The notes beneath the pieces are model-generated. The model saw nothing but the letters and a program-made list of their open reading frames with translations, did not search any database and was not told the origin of the DNA. A stretch of 64,000 nt of DNA from Bradyrhizobium sp. STM 3843 (GTDB lineage Bacteria; Pseudomonadota; Alphaproteobacteria; Rhizobiales; Xanthobacteraceae). The DNA lies in contig NZ_CAFK01000073.1 in the NCBI RefSeq assembly GCF_000239815.1, forward strand, positions 1 to 64,000. The letters are read 5' to 3'. The position numbers and the translations under genes were made by a program. Below are positions 33,605-43,415 of this stretch, piece by piece (the first letter of the stretch is position 1; each line of letters begins with the position of its first letter).

Positions 33605-34423
33605 ATGAATATCGGCGAGAGTATCGACACAGCTCGAACCACTTCCGACCGAAAGGCCTGGAGGCACCCTGCTCCGACTTCGGCGCCTTTGGCAGACACT
33701 CGCTCGAGACCGACAGGAATCATCCTATCCAGCAATGGTCACGAAATCGGAAGCTTTCTGTCAGATTTCTACGACGTTCACTGCTATGCGCACCACGACG
33801 TCAAACGCGCTGCGCATCATCTCGATGCGTCTAAGCTGCAGTTTCTCATTTTGGGATGGGCTGATCGAGAGCCTACCTTGGAAGCTCTCGCATGGATAAG
33901 GAGCACATCCACCACGCCCACGATCGTCACTGGACCGGCGAGTGAGCCGGAATGTGTCGCGGCGCTCGAGGGAGGTGCCGCCGACTACGTCGTCCCTTCC
34001 GTGGGCAAGAGGGAACTGCTGGCACGCATCAGCGCGGTGCTCCGCTATCATCAGCCATCAGGAGCACACTGTCAGATAGTCATGAAAGAGGAACGCTCTG
34101 CAGAGCAGTACATTTATGAATTCGGACAATGGCGGCTTGATACGCGTCACAGGCGCTTCACAGGTCCTCACGGCTCGCACATCGCCTTGACAAGATCCGA
34201 ATATGCCCTGTTGACGGCGTTTATTGAAGCTCCGAGAAGAGTACTGACACGGGAATATCTCGTTAGAGCGACGCGAATCGCCGGAGATGCCTTCGATCGA
34301 AGCATTGACGTTCGCATCCTTCGTTTGAGACGCAAGTTACGCGCAGCAGCACCGGACGAACGACTGATCTCCACCGAGCGAGGGATCGGATACAGGTTTG
34401 CGATGCCGGTGGAGCGGCGTTAA
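33605..34423 (+). CDS. OmpR-type regulator with degenerate receiver domain
   Basis: 272 residues. Residues 35-150 have a receiver-like fold, but the acidic pocket is replaced (SSNGHE where two Asp/Glu are expected) and the phospho-acceptor Asp is absent (FLILGWADREP). The C-terminal winged helix is intact (ALTRSEYALLTAFIEAPRRV, RSIDVRILRLRRKLR, STERGIGYRFAMP). It should bind DNA without classical phosphorylation, as seen in atypical response regulators. No histidine kinase gene is adjacent on this strand; the large hybrid kinase lies 2.7 kb away. Confidence 0.85.
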   Translation: MNIGESIDTARTTSDRKAWRHPAPTSAPLADTRSRPTGIILSSNGHEIGSFLSDFYDVHCYAHHDVKRAAHHLDASKLQFLILGWADREPTLEALAWIRSTSTTPTIVTGPASEPECVAALEGGAADYVVPSVGKRELLARISAVLRYHQPSGAHCQIVMKEERSAEQYIYEFGQWRLDTRHRRFTGPHGSHIALTRSEYALLTAFIEAPRRVLTREYLVRATRIAGDAFDRSIDVRILRLRRKLRAAAPDERLISTERGIGYRFAMPVERR

Positions 34424-34692
34424 TTGCATGCAGCAGCAGGCTTCAAACACGCCCAGCTACCGCTGTTGTCTGGCCCTTTCTGCCGGAAGCGCAAATGCGC
34501 ACTTTTCTTCGCGATCAATTGCTTCTTTCGGCTGCAATTGAGCTTCTGACAATCAGAAACAGATTTGAAGCTAGGCATCCTTATTGTTGCGTTCGGATCA
34601 TGAGAGGACCGGCGCCCGGGCCGTCTCTTTTGATGCAGCGGATCAAGCGACGTCGCATGGCGAACGGCCTTCTTCAGCACGGGAGAAATCCA

Positions 34693-35406
34693 ATGGGCAA
34701 CCTTCAGAGCAAACTCGACGCTTTTAGGACAAATCTCGAAGCAGGTAACCCTCCTTACAACGTCCCCTATTCTGTCGTTGAGGCCATGCATCGCGCTACC
34801 GCGGAACTCAAATCGTCCGGACAACCCGAGCGAGCCCTTAAGGTTGGAGATCGTGCACCCGCTTTCAGACTGAAGGATTCGGAAGGCGGCGTTGTTTCGT
34901 CATCGGCTCTTCTCGAAACGGGCCCACTGATCGTCAGCTTCTACCGCGGCATATGGTGCCCCTACTGCAACATGGAGTTGCAGGCGCTGCAGGACGCCCT
35001 AGCAGACTACAAAAAGCTCGGCGCAAGCCTTGTCGCCATCTCGCCGCAAACCCAACCCAACAGCCGCAAATCCGTTCGCGAAAATGGCCTCACATACCCG
35101 ATACTCTCCGATATCGGCGGCGAAGTCGGCGCTGCATTCGGTCTCAAATTTGGGCTGCCAGGATATCTGGTGGAACTCTACAGAAAAGCGAAAATCGATC
35201 TCCCAAGGTTCAACGACGATCCCGAATGGACGCTACCAATGCCGGCCCGATACGTCATCAGCCGGTCCGGCTTCATCGTGTATGCCGACGTCAGTGCCGA
35301 CTATACGCGTCGGCCGGAACCGGAAGAGCTGCTCCCCGCGCTCCGGAATGCCACGCACGAGCGCTCACCGTTTCCGGCTGCGAGCCGGTCTCATCTCCCG
35401 ACATAA
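34693..35406 (+). CDS. AhpC/TSA-type peroxiredoxin-like protein
   Basis: 237 residues from the ATG at 34693 (GGGAG eight bases upstream). A short N-terminal helical extension precedes a thioredoxin fold (KVGDRAPAFRLKDSEGGVVS) and the redox motif FYRGIWCPYCNMEL (CxxC, about residues 88-96). The rest has SPQTQPNSRK and a C-terminal APARYVI-like strand (PMPARYVISRSGFIVY). It would reduce peroxides or act as a thiol oxidoreductase in the cytoplasm. It resembles the alkyl hydroperoxide reductase/thiol-specific antioxidant proteins common in Rhizobiales. It stands alone, without a reductase partner. Confidence 0.88.
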   Translation: MGNLQSKLDAFRTNLEAGNPPYNVPYSVVEAMHRATAELKSSGQPERALKVGDRAPAFRLKDSEGGVVSSSALLETGPLIVSFYRGIWCPYCNMELQALQDALADYKKLGASLVAISPQTQPNSRKSVRENGLTYPILSDIGGEVGAAFGLKFGLPGYLVELYRKAKIDLPRFNDDPEWTLPMPARYVISRSGFIVYADVSADYTRRPEPEELLPALRNATHERSPFPAASRSHLPT

Positions 35407-35469
35407 TGAAACAGCGCGGCTCAACTCTGTTGCAACTGTAACCCAATTACGGGGGCACACGACATTGCA

Positions 35470-35492
35470 ATGACATATACATGATATGTCAT
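35470..35492. promoter_or_regulatory. Palindromic operator candidate
   Basis: Perfect 9-bp arms ATGACATAT and ATATGTCAT separated by five bases. A third similar half-site (ATGTGTCAT) overlaps the right arm. It lies 64 bases past the peroxiredoxin stop and upstream of the alpha/beta hydrolase, so it is probably a repressor operator in that promoter. Confidence 0.55.
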
Positions 35493-35527
35493 GTGTCATC
35501 TTTTCATCTCGTTTCGATAGTTTTCGA

Positions 35528-35543
35528 TGTGATGCACATCACA
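35528..35543. promoter_or_regulatory. Perfect CRP/FNR-type site
   Basis: TGTGATGCACATCACA matches the CRP consensus TGTGA-N6-TCACA exactly with 7-bp symmetrical arms. It is centred 78 bases before the chosen start of the hydrolase gene. The fit suggests activation or repression by a CRP-family regulator. Confidence 0.6.
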
Positions 35544-35613
35544 GCCAGACCAAGTCATGACTTCGAACCGAACAGAGCAAGCGAGAGTCGTGACCCGCGG
35601 GGGATCGAAGAAA

Positions 35614-36438
35614 ATGCAATCTTTTGTCACGACATCGCACGGCACTCTTGCGGTCGAGCAGGTCGGCCGGGGGAGCTTGCCACTCGTTCTGATCCACGGC
35701 AACTCGACCTGCCGAGACGTGTTCCGCCATCAGCTGATGGGACGGCTCGCAGAACATCACCGGCTCATCGCGTTCGACCTGCCCGGCCATGGCCAATCCA
35801 GCGATGCGCCAGATCCTGCGCGGACCTACACGCGGTCTGGCTTGGCTGAAGCCGTCGTCGAGTTGCTTGAAAGGCTGGACGTGACGGAGGCCGTTGTGCT
35901 CGGTTGGTCGCTCGGTGGTCATATCGGCATCGAGATGGTTCCTCGCTTTGCCGGCATGCGAGGTCTGATGGTGATCGGCACACCGCCTGTCGCCCGGAAC
36001 GGTATGGCCGATGGTTTCCAGCGCTCGGCGCACATGCAGGTGGCTGGGCAAGAGCATCTGTCAGAGACGGAGATCCAGAGTTTCGTCGATGCGATCTTCG
36101 GCAAATCGGCCGAGCCGTTCATGCAGGCGGCCGTCGCGCGCGCGGATGGCCGCTTCCGCAAGACGCTTTTCGAGGCAGCGCGCGCTGGATCTGGCGTTGA
36201 CCAGCGACAGATCGTTGAGACGAGCCCGACGCCGCTTGCAGTGATCAACGGCAGCGACGACCGCTTCGTCAAGCTCGATTACTTTGACGCGCTTGCTTAT
36301 GCCAACTTGTGGGAAGGCCGCTGTCATCGCCTTGCCGGGCTCGGACATGCTCCGTTCTGGGAAAGTCCGCGCGATTTCGATCCCATTCTCGAACGCTTCC
36401 TCTTGGACATAGAAAACGACCGAGCGCGCCCGTGCTGA
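35614..36438 (+). CDS. Alpha/beta hydrolase (serine nucleophile)
   Basis: About 274 residues from the ATG at 35614; a longer frame from 35557 would start only 14 bases after the CRP-type site, so the later start fits better. Oxyanion motif LIHGNS, FDLPGHGQS, nucleophile elbow GWSLGGH (Ser near residue 98), acid in NGSDDRFV and catalytic His in LGHAPFWESP. It has the typical esterase/lipase or C-C hydrolase fold and is cytoplasmic. Substrate unknown. It sits behind two palindromes, so it is likely regulated. Confidence 0.88.
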   Translation: MQSFVTTSHGTLAVEQVGRGSLPLVLIHGNSTCRDVFRHQLMGRLAEHHRLIAFDLPGHGQSSDAPDPARTYTRSGLAEAVVELLERLDVTEAVVLGWSLGGHIGIEMVPRFAGMRGLMVIGTPPVARNGMADGFQRSAHMQVAGQEHLSETEIQSFVDAIFGKSAEPFMQAAVARADGRFRKTLFEAARAGSGVDQRQIVETSPTPLAVINGSDDRFVKLDYFDALAYANLWEGRCHRLAGLGHAPFWESPRDFDPILERFLLDIENDRARPC

Positions 36439-36444
36439 GGACGG

Positions 36445-36669
36445 ATGCGCAGCTTGATCGAAGGTGTGGTCTACGTCACCATCATACGCCAGGTGTCGCA
36501 TCTGCTCGGGATCGCCGGCGCGTCCGGCAATTTCTTCTTCCCCAAGCCCTGGCACACCCTGCAGCACTCGACAGCCGTTTCGGCTGCGCCGGTCATCATC
36601 GGCATCCTCTCGCTGCGGGAGGGCCTCCGACCGGCGTGCCAAACAACCAGCTCCCCTTTCGTTGCCTAG
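36445..36669 (+). CDS. Short hypothetical protein or gene fragment
   Basis: A 74-codon frame starting six bases after the hydrolase stop, with GAGGA just upstream. It encodes HTLQHSTAVSAAPVIIGILS and a basic end. It may be a real small coupled gene or the remnant of a larger one. I do not recognise it. Confidence 0.3.
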   Translation: MRSLIEGVVYVTIIRQVSHLLGIAGASGNFFFPKPWHTLQHSTAVSAAPVIIGILSLREGLRPACQTTSSPFVA

Positions 36670-37145
36670 ATCGTAGTTAGAGACCGCAGCGCCTCATGAC
36701 CGATGCAGACGAGGTGCGTTTCGCGTCAGGGTGGCGCCGGAAGTGAATTCTGCAATGCGCTCGCGATTGCGCCTTTCGAAATCGCGAGAGTGCACACGGC
36801 ATCCGAGCTATTCGCCTGCCGTTCGGCTCGCATTTCCTTTGGTCGCGACGCGGGCAAGTTGACTGGATTGAGACGAGTTCATATAAACTTCCAGGCAGCT
36901 ATGCGCTTTGATGAACGAGTCGCACCTCGGTCGAGACCCAAGGTACTGGCAAGGTACTGGAATGAAGGCGCGAGAGCGTAGCGTCGTCTTCCGCATCGCA
37001 CGCGCATTCTCCTCCTGCTTCGTCGTGCAAGATACAGACAATTGATAACACCCTCCCGTATCGGCGCGGCTGTGGGGGATGATGGTACCGACCTGACGAG
37101 CTTCTTCGGTTTGGACCGAAGTTCGGCTGCGGCGTGGTTATCGAG
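36670..37145. other. Gene-free leader of the hybrid kinase gene
   Basis: About 475 bases. It contains a tandem decamer AAGGTACTGG (36949-36969) and a 7-bp inverted repeat CTTCGGT/ACCGAAG around TTGG at 37104-37121, just before the kinase gene. No reliable coding region is seen. Confidence 0.35.
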
Positions 37146-40100
37146 ATGAATCTTTCATCGTTTCTGGGCGCAGGTTGGACCCACGGCCCTCAAGTCCTGC
37201 ACAATGACGACGGTATCTTGTTGTGCCGAGCCTGGCGTGAGTATGCCAATCGCCAGCGCAAGATGGTGCTGGCGGTTGTTTCGGCCGCCGAACATCCAAC
37301 GCCGCAAAGCCTCGATCGCCTTGTTCACGAATTTGAATTGGGTGATCAACTGGACAGTGCCTGGGCCGCGAAGCCGGTCGAACTGATCCAGGACCGCGCC
37401 CGTACCATCCTGGTTCTCGAAGATCACGGCGGCGAGCCCCTCACGCGCCTGATCAGTGCACCCTTGAAGATAGGAAACTTCCTGCGCCTTGCGGCGCAGA
37501 TTGCCAACGCGTTGAGCAAGGTCCATCAGCACGGTCTCGTGCATAAAGACATCAAACCAGCTCACATACTGATCAACCGCAACACCGGGAGCGTGCGCCT
37601 TACCGGCTTCGGGCTTGCATCGCGGCGTCCGCGCGAGCGGCAGTCGCTTGCATCTCCGGAATCGATTGCCGGCACTCTCGCCTATATGGCGCCAGAGCAG
37701 ACCGGGCGCATGAACCGATCGATCGATTCCCGAACCGACCTTTATTCGCTCGGTGTCACTTTCTACCAGATGCTAACCGGCTCGCTCCCCTTCACAGCGT
37801 CGGATCCGATGGAATGGGTGCACTGCCACGTCGCGAGAAGACCTGAGCCACCAGGCGATCGGTTGAAGAATGTCCCGGCCCCGGTCTCGCAACTGATCTT
37901 GAAGCTGCTCGCCAAGACGGCTGAGGATCGTTATCAGACTGCAGCCGGCGTCGAGCGCGATCTGCGGCGTTGTCTCGGCGAATGGGAACTTCGGCATCGG
38001 ATCGACGATTTCCCACTTGCCCAGGACGATACGCCTGACCATCTGCTCGTCCCCGAGAAGCTCTATGGCCGAGAGCACGAGGTCGCTGCCTTGCTCGCAT
38101 CGTTCGGCCGCATCGTCCAGAGCGGTGTGCCGGAATTGGTTTTGGTTTCAGGCTATTCCGGAATCGGCAAGTCATCGGTCATCAACGAGCTGCACAAGGT
38201 GCTGGTGCGCTCGCGCGGGCTGTTCGCATCCGGAAAATTTGATCAGCTCAAGCGCGACGTCCCCTACGCGCCGCTCGCTCAGGCGCTTCAAAGTCTTGTT
38301 CGGCCGCTTCTGGGCAAGAGAGAGACGGAGCTGAGCGAGTGGCGTCGCAAACTTCAGGAGGCGCTCGGCTCACACGGGCAGCTGATCGTGGACCTCATCC
38401 CTGAACTGAAGGCCGTGATCGGGGAGCAACGGCCCGTTCCAGAGCTTCCGTTGCAACAGGCTCAAAGTCGCTTTCATCAGGTCTTCAAGCGCTTTATCGG
38501 GGTATTTGCCCGAGAGAAACATCCGCTGGTGCTCTTCCTCGATGATCTGCAATGGCTGGATACGGCGACGCTCGACCTTCTTGATGATCTGTTGACCCGG
38601 TCGGGTCTGACCCACCTGATGCTGGTCGGCGCTTATCGCTCCAATGAAGTCGATTCCACTCATCCTCTGACGCGCATGCTCGACGGCATCAGGGCGATGC
38701 ATGCAAAAGTCGTGGAGATCACGCTTGCACCGCTCGGCCGAGATGATCTCGGACAGTTGCTCATTGACGCGCTTCACTGCGACGCCGACCGTGCAGCGCC
38801 ACTCGCACAGCTCGTCCATGATAAAACCGCTGGCAATCCGTTCTTCGCCATTCAGTTCATGCTTTCGCTGGTCGAAGAAGGCCTGCTCGTCTTCGATCAT
38901 GACGCAGCGCGTTGGTCGTGGGATTTGGACCGCATCAACGCCAAGCGATACACCGACAACGTCGTCGACCTCATGCTGGGGAAACTCGTCCGCCTGCCGG
39001 CAGCGACGCAAACTGCTCTGCAGCAGCTGGCCTGTCTCGGAGGTCGTGCCGAGACCACCATGCTATCGCTCATCCTCGAAATCTCGGAGGACAAGGTCCG
39101 GGCAACTCTATGGCCGTCCGTCCTTCAAGAATTCGTTGAGCCTCAGGCGGATGCGTACAGGTTCGTCCATGATCGCTTTCAGGAGGCGTCCTACGCGCTG
39201 ATATCAGAGGCTGAACGCCCGGCAGCCCACCTGCGTATCGGTCGACTGCTGGCGGCGCGCACCGCGCCGGCAGCGATCGAAGAAAATGTCTTTGAAATCG
39301 TGGGTCAGCTCAACCGCGGCGCTGCTCTGATCAGCACGGCTCAGGAACGGTTGAACGTCGCAGAGCTGAACCTGCGCGCCGGCCGGCGCGCCAAGGCGGC
39401 CACGGCGTTTGCCATGGCACTCGCGCACTTCAGCACTGGCGAGACCTTGCTCCCGGATAATCGCTGGGAGCAGCATTATGCGCTCAGCTTCGCCCTGGCC
39501 TTGCACCGCGCGGAGTGCGAATTCCTGACCGGAGAGCACGAAGCAGCGAAGGCGAGGCTTGCCGCATTGTCACTCCGTGCCGCCACTCTCCCAGACCTTG
39601 CCGCCGTCACCCGACTGCAGATGGAGCCGAACGATCGCCAGATCGAAATTGCTCTAGCTTACCTGAAGCGCGTCGGCATCTCGTGGTCGACACACCCGTC
39701 ACCAGAGGAGGTTCAGCAGGAGTACGAGCGGATGTGGCAGGAAATCGGCGCGCGTCCGATCGAAGCACTGCTCAATCTGCCTCGAATGATCGATCCGGTC
39801 GCGTGTGGGACGATGGACGTCCTCACAGTGCTCGTGTCCCCAGCGTGGTACATCGAGGAGAGCCTGCGACGTCTCATCATCGCCCGGATGGCGAATCTCA
39901 GCTTGGAGTACGGCAACTCCGACGCCTCTTGCCTCGCCTACATTCTGCTGGGCACAGTGCTTGGACCCGACTTTGACGACTATGATTCAGGCTTTCGCTT
40001 TGCCCAGCTCGGCCTCGACCTGGTCGAAAGGCGCCGGCTGGACCGCTTCAAGGCCCGCGCTTATGTGGGCTTCGGGAGCTGGACGCGTCATCTCAGGACG

Positions 40101-43100
40101 GGCCGCCCGTGGTTGCGGCGGGCCTTCGAAGCAGCTCAGCAGGTCGGCGACTTTAACTACGCCAGCTTTACCCGCCATCATCTCTTGACCCACCTCCTCG
40201 CCTGCGGCGATCCGCTTGCCGAGGTACAACGGGAGGCCGAGGCTGGGCTCGAGTACGCGCGAAAAGCCGGGGTTGATCTCGCAGTCGACCGTATGGTGGG
40301 CCAGGTCCAGCTGGTTCGCATGCTGCGCGGCTTGACTTCGACGTTCGGCCGTTTCGAAGAGCGTGGGTTCAATGAGGAGAACTTCGAACGTCGTCTCGAG
40401 GCTGATCCGCGCCTCGTACACGCTGGGTTCTGGTACTGGGTCCGTAAGCTACAGGCTCGTGTTCTTGCGGACGACGCAAGCGCGATCACGGCGGTGACGA
40501 AGGCCAGCGGACTGCTGTGGACGTCAAAAGCGCTGTTCGACACCGCGGACTTTCATTTCTATTCCGCGCTGGCGCACGCCGCCTTCCTCGGCACCGCAAC
40601 CGTCGCGGAGAGAGCCACGCATCTCGAGGCGCTGGCAGCTCACCATCGCCAGATTCAGCAATGGGCCGTTCTATCTCCGGATAACTTTACCGACCGGGCC
40701 GCGATCATCGCCGCTGAGATTGCGCGGGTTGAGGGCCGCGAGCTGGACGCGATGCGCTCCTACGATCAGGCAATCGCCTCAGCGCGGGCGAACCGTTTCG
40801 TGCACAATGAGGCGCTCGCCAACGAGCTTGCCGGGCGCTTCTACGCTACCCGCAGCTTCGAGAAGATCGCCTATACCTATCTGCGTGATGCGCGATACGG
40901 CTATCTTCGTTGGGGAGCAGACGCGAAGGCAACGCAACTCGAACGGCTCTACCCTCGCCTCCACGTGACAGACCACGTTGGCCTTGTCGCCGCCATGAGT
41001 GTGCAGCAAATCGACGTCACCGCCGCGGTGAAGGCCTCGCAGGCCGTATCAAGCGAAATCGAGCTGCCAAGACTGATCGAAACCTTGATGAAAATCGCGC
41101 TGCAAGACGCGGGCGCCGACCGCGGCTTGCTGATCTTAGGCGACCATAATGAGTTTTGGGTGGAGGCAGAGGGCCAATCGAAAGGGGACGAGTTCGCGGT
41201 CGTGATATCCCACGCTCCCATTTCCGACCCCGATTGTCCAGAGTCGCTGCTCCGCTATGTCATACGTACACAAAAGACGCTTATTATCGATGACGCCTCG
41301 CAGGCGGATCCGCTCCGCGACCCGCAATATGTTCATCGCCGTCGTCCCAGATCGATCCTATGCCTGCCCCTGATGAAGCAGGCGAAACTGATCGGGGTGC
41401 TTTATCTCGAGAATACGCTGGCAACCTACGCCTTCACACCGGACCGGGTCACCGTGCTCGAGCTGTTGGCAGCTCAGGCCGCGATTTCTCTTGAAAACAC
41501 CCGCCTCTACCGCGATCTGCAGGAGCGCGAGGCCCGTATCCGCCGGCTCGTCGATTCCAACATCATTGGAATCCTGTTCTGGCATGCGAACGGCGATATC
41601 AGCTACGCCAACGACGCCTTCCTGAACATGACCGGCTACTCGAGGCAGGAACTCGTCTCCGGATCAATCCAATGGAAAGACATCACGCCGGTGGAATATC
41701 ATGTTTCTGATGCGGAGCGGGTCCGCAAACTTCGGCTGCTCGGGCAGCTTCCACCTCGCGAAAAGGAGTTTTTCCGAAAGGACGGCAGTCGGGTTCCGGT
41801 GCTGATCGGTACGGCCATGCTCACTGGATCCTCCGAGCAAAACATCTCTTTCGTGCTCGATCTCACGGCACGAAAGCAAGCGGAAGAGAAGTATCGGCTG
41901 TTGATGGAGCAGGCCCACGACGGCATCCTGGTTCTCGATCAGAGCGGCAATGTCATCGAAGCCAATCACACGGCCACGGTCATGCTTGGCCGGCCTCGGG
42001 AGCAGATCATCCAGCGTCCGTTCCGATCCATTGTAGGTCCCCTGGCAGCAACCGAGTTCGACAGCCTGCTCAAACCAAGCCCGGCTGGCCTGATTCAGCT
42101 GCGCCTTGCAGGCCAGGACGGCAAGGGGCTAGATGCAGAGGTATCGGCGGCCCGTGTATCAATTGGCGGCCAAGAACTGATCATCGTCATCGCGCGTGAT
42201 ATCACCCACCGCCTTCGCCTCGAGCAGCAGCTGCGCCAATCGCAGAAGATGGATTCCATCGGCCAACTGACCGGCGGAGTGGCTCACGACTTCAACAACC
42301 TGCTGACCGTGATCACCGGGACCATCGACATCCTGATCGATGGTTTGTCCGATCGGCCCGAGCTGGCCGCAATCGCACGAATGATCGATGATGCCGCCAG
42401 CCGTGGCGCTGAGCTGACCAAGCAATTGCTTGCGTTCGCGCGCAAGCAACCCTTGCAGCCTCGCGATACCGATATCAATACGCTTGTCATCAACACGGCC
42501 AAGTTATTGCGACCGACGCTCGGCGAACAGATCACGATCGACTCCAGACTTGAAGCCAGTTGCTGGCATGCCTTGATCGACCCAAGTCAACTCTCAACTG
42601 CTTTGATAAACCTTGCCGTCAATGCTCGAGATGCGATGCCGAACGGTGGCGCAATTACCTACACGACAGCCAAAGCGAGCTTTGCCGGCTTCAACTCCGG
42701 CCCGGAAGGGGCGCTCGGCGACTACGTGATGGTCGCCGTGAGCGATACCGGGTCCGGCATTCCATCGAACATACGCGACAAGATATTCGAGCCTTTCTTT
42801 ACGACCAAAGAACTGGGAAAAGGAACGGGGCTGGGACTGAGCATGGTCTACGGTTTCATCAAGCAATCCGGAGGCTACGTCACGATCGACAGCGAGGAAG
42901 GGCGCGGAACGACGATCAGCTTGTATCTGCCGCGCGCGGTCGAAGGGGAAGCTATCTCAGATGCGCCGCCACAACATGAAGCCCAACGTGGGAGTGAGAC
43001 CATCCTTGTTGTCGAAGACGATCCACTGGTGCGTAACAATGTGGTGCTGCAACTCAAGAGTCTCGGCTATCGCACGATGACTGCGGCCAATGGTCCTGAG

Positions 43101-43382
43101 GCGTTGGCTTTGTTGGCCGAGGGCGAGTCCTTCGATGTGCTCTTCACGGATATGGTCATGCCCGGCGGCATGAATGGACGCGAACTCGCCGCAGCCGTCA
43201 GGCGGCAGCGTCCCGAAGTCGCCGTCCTTTATATGTCGGGGTATCCGCAAGCTGCCATGACGGATGATGGTCGTCTCGAGCCTGGAATCACCTTGATCAG
43301 CAAGCCCTATCGCCCATTGGAGCTGGCGCGTTTGATTCGGGAAGTCCTGGCTGCCCGAACCGGGTCGAACCACGACAACTGA
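37146..43382 (+). CDS. Giant multidomain signalling protein: pseudokinase, AAA ATPase, GAF, PAS, PAS, histidine kinase, receiver
   Basis: About 2078 residues; a GTG at 37134 would add four. Order: kinase-like domain (to about 270) with HKDIKPAHIL and MAPEQTGRMN; NTPase with Walker A GYSGIGKS (about 340) and Walker B LVLFLDDLQWLD (about 466); a long MalT/TPR-like helical region; GAF (about 1310-1455); two PAS domains (about 1460-1690); HisKA with AHDFNN (His about 1713); HATPase (NLAVNARDAMPNGG, DTGSGI, GKGTGLGLS); and a C-terminal receiver (VVEDDP, acceptor Asp about 2001). The kinase part lacks key residues: the catalytic-loop Asn is His, DFG is GFG, and no VAIK Lys is evident. No membrane segment is visible, so it is a cytoplasmic sensor. 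The signal is unknown. Confidence 0.92.
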   Translation: MNLSSFLGAGWTHGPQVLHNDDGILLCRAWREYANRQRKMVLAVVSAAEHPTPQSLDRLVHEFELGDQLDSAWAAKPVELIQDRARTILVLEDHGGEPLTRLISAPLKIGNFLRLAAQIANALSKVHQHGLVHKDIKPAHILINRNTGSVRLTGFGLASRRPRERQSLASPESIAGTLAYMAPEQTGRMNRSIDSRTDLYSLGVTFYQMLTGSLPFTASDPMEWVHCHVARRPEPPGDRLKNVPAPVSQLILKLLAKTAEDRYQTAAGVERDLRRCLGEWELRHRIDDFPLAQDDTPDHLLVPEKLYGREHEVAALLASFGRIVQSGVPELVLVSGYSGIGKSSVINELHKVLVRSRGLFASGKFDQLKRDVPYAPLAQALQSLVRPLLGKRETELSEWRRKLQEALGSHGQLIVDLIPELKAVIGEQRPVPELPLQQAQSRFHQVFKRFIGVFAREKHPLVLFLDDLQWLDTATLDLLDDLLTRSGLTHLMLVGAYRSNEVDSTHPLTRMLDGIRAMHAKVVEITLAPLGRDDLGQLLIDALHCDADRAAPLAQLVHDKTAGNPFFAIQFMLSLVEEGLLVFDHDAARWSWDLDRINAKRYTDNVVDLMLGKLVRLPAATQTALQQLACLGGRAETTMLSLILEISEDKVRATLWPSVLQEFVEPQADAYRFVHDRFQEASYALISEAERPAAHLRIGRLLAARTAPAAIEENVFEIVGQLNRGAALISTAQERLNVAELNLRAGRRAKAATAFAMALAHFSTGETLLPDNRWEQHYALSFALALHRAECEFLTGEHEAAKARLAALSLRAATLPDLAAVTRLQMEPNDRQIEIALAYLKRVGISWSTHPSPEEVQQEYERMWQEIGARPIEALLNLPRMIDPVACGTMDVLTVLVSPAWYIEESLRRLIIARMANLSLEYGNSDASCLAYILLGTVLGPDFDDYDSGFRFAQLGLDLVERRRLDRFKARAYVGFGSWTRHLRTGRPWLRRAFEAAQQVGDFNYASFTRHHLLTHLLACGDPLAEVQREAEAGLEYARKAGVDLAVDRMVGQVQLVRMLRGLTSTFGRFEERGFNEENFERRLEADPRLVHAGFWYWVRKLQARVLADDASAITAVTKASGLLWTSKALFDTADFHFYSALAHAAFLGTATVAERATHLEALAAHHRQIQQWAVLSPDNFTDRAAIIAAEIARVEGRELDAMRSYDQAIASARANRFVHNEALANELAGRFYATRSFEKIAYTYLRDARYGYLRWGADAKATQLERLYPRLHVTDHVGLVAAMSVQQIDVTAAVKASQAVSSEIELPRLIETLMKIALQDAGADRGLLILGDHNEFWVEAEGQSKGDEFAVVISHAPISDPDCPESLLRYVIRTQKTLIIDDASQADPLRDPQYVHRRRPRSILCLPLMKQAKLIGVLYLENTLATYAFTPDRVTVLELLAAQAAISLENTRLYRDLQEREARIRRLVDSNIIGILFWHANGDISYANDAFLNMTGYSRQELVSGSIQWKDITPVEYHVSDAERVRKLRLLGQLPPREKEFFRKDGSRVPVLIGTAMLTGSSEQNISFVLDLTARKQAEEKYRLLMEQAHDGILVLDQSGNVIEANHTATVMLGRPREQIIQRPFRSIVGPLAATEFDSLLKPSPAGLIQLRLAGQDGKGLDAEVSAARVSIGGQELIIVIARDITHRLRLEQQLRQSQKMDSIGQLTGGVAHDFNNLLTVITGTIDILIDGLSDRPELAAIARMIDDAASRGAELTKQLLAFARKQPLQPRDTDINTLVINTAKLLRPTLGEQITIDSRLEASCWHALIDPSQLSTALINLAVNARDAMPNGGAITYTTAKASFAGFNSGPEGALGDYVMVAVSDTGSGIPSNIRDKIFEPFFTTKELGKGTGLGLSMVYGFIKQSGGYVTIDSEEGRGTTISLYLPRAVEGEAISDAPPQHEAQRGSETILVVEDDPLVRNNVVLQLKSLGYRTMTAANGPEALALLAEGESFDVLFTDMVMPGGMNGRELAAAVRRQRPEVAVLYMSGYPQAAMTDDGRLEPGITLISKPYRPLELARLIREVLAARTGSNHDN

Positions 43383-43415
43383 TCCCGGCGCGGCAATCCC
43401 GGAGCCCGCCCCTCT

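Noticed and set aside
36061..36642. A 193-codon minus-strand frame opposite the alpha/beta hydrolase
   Set aside because: Shadow of a gene with an intact catalytic triad on the plus strand.
36703..36981. A 92-codon plus-strand frame before the giant kinase gene
   Set aside because: No family or start signal, and it includes a simple tandem decamer; not supported as a gene.
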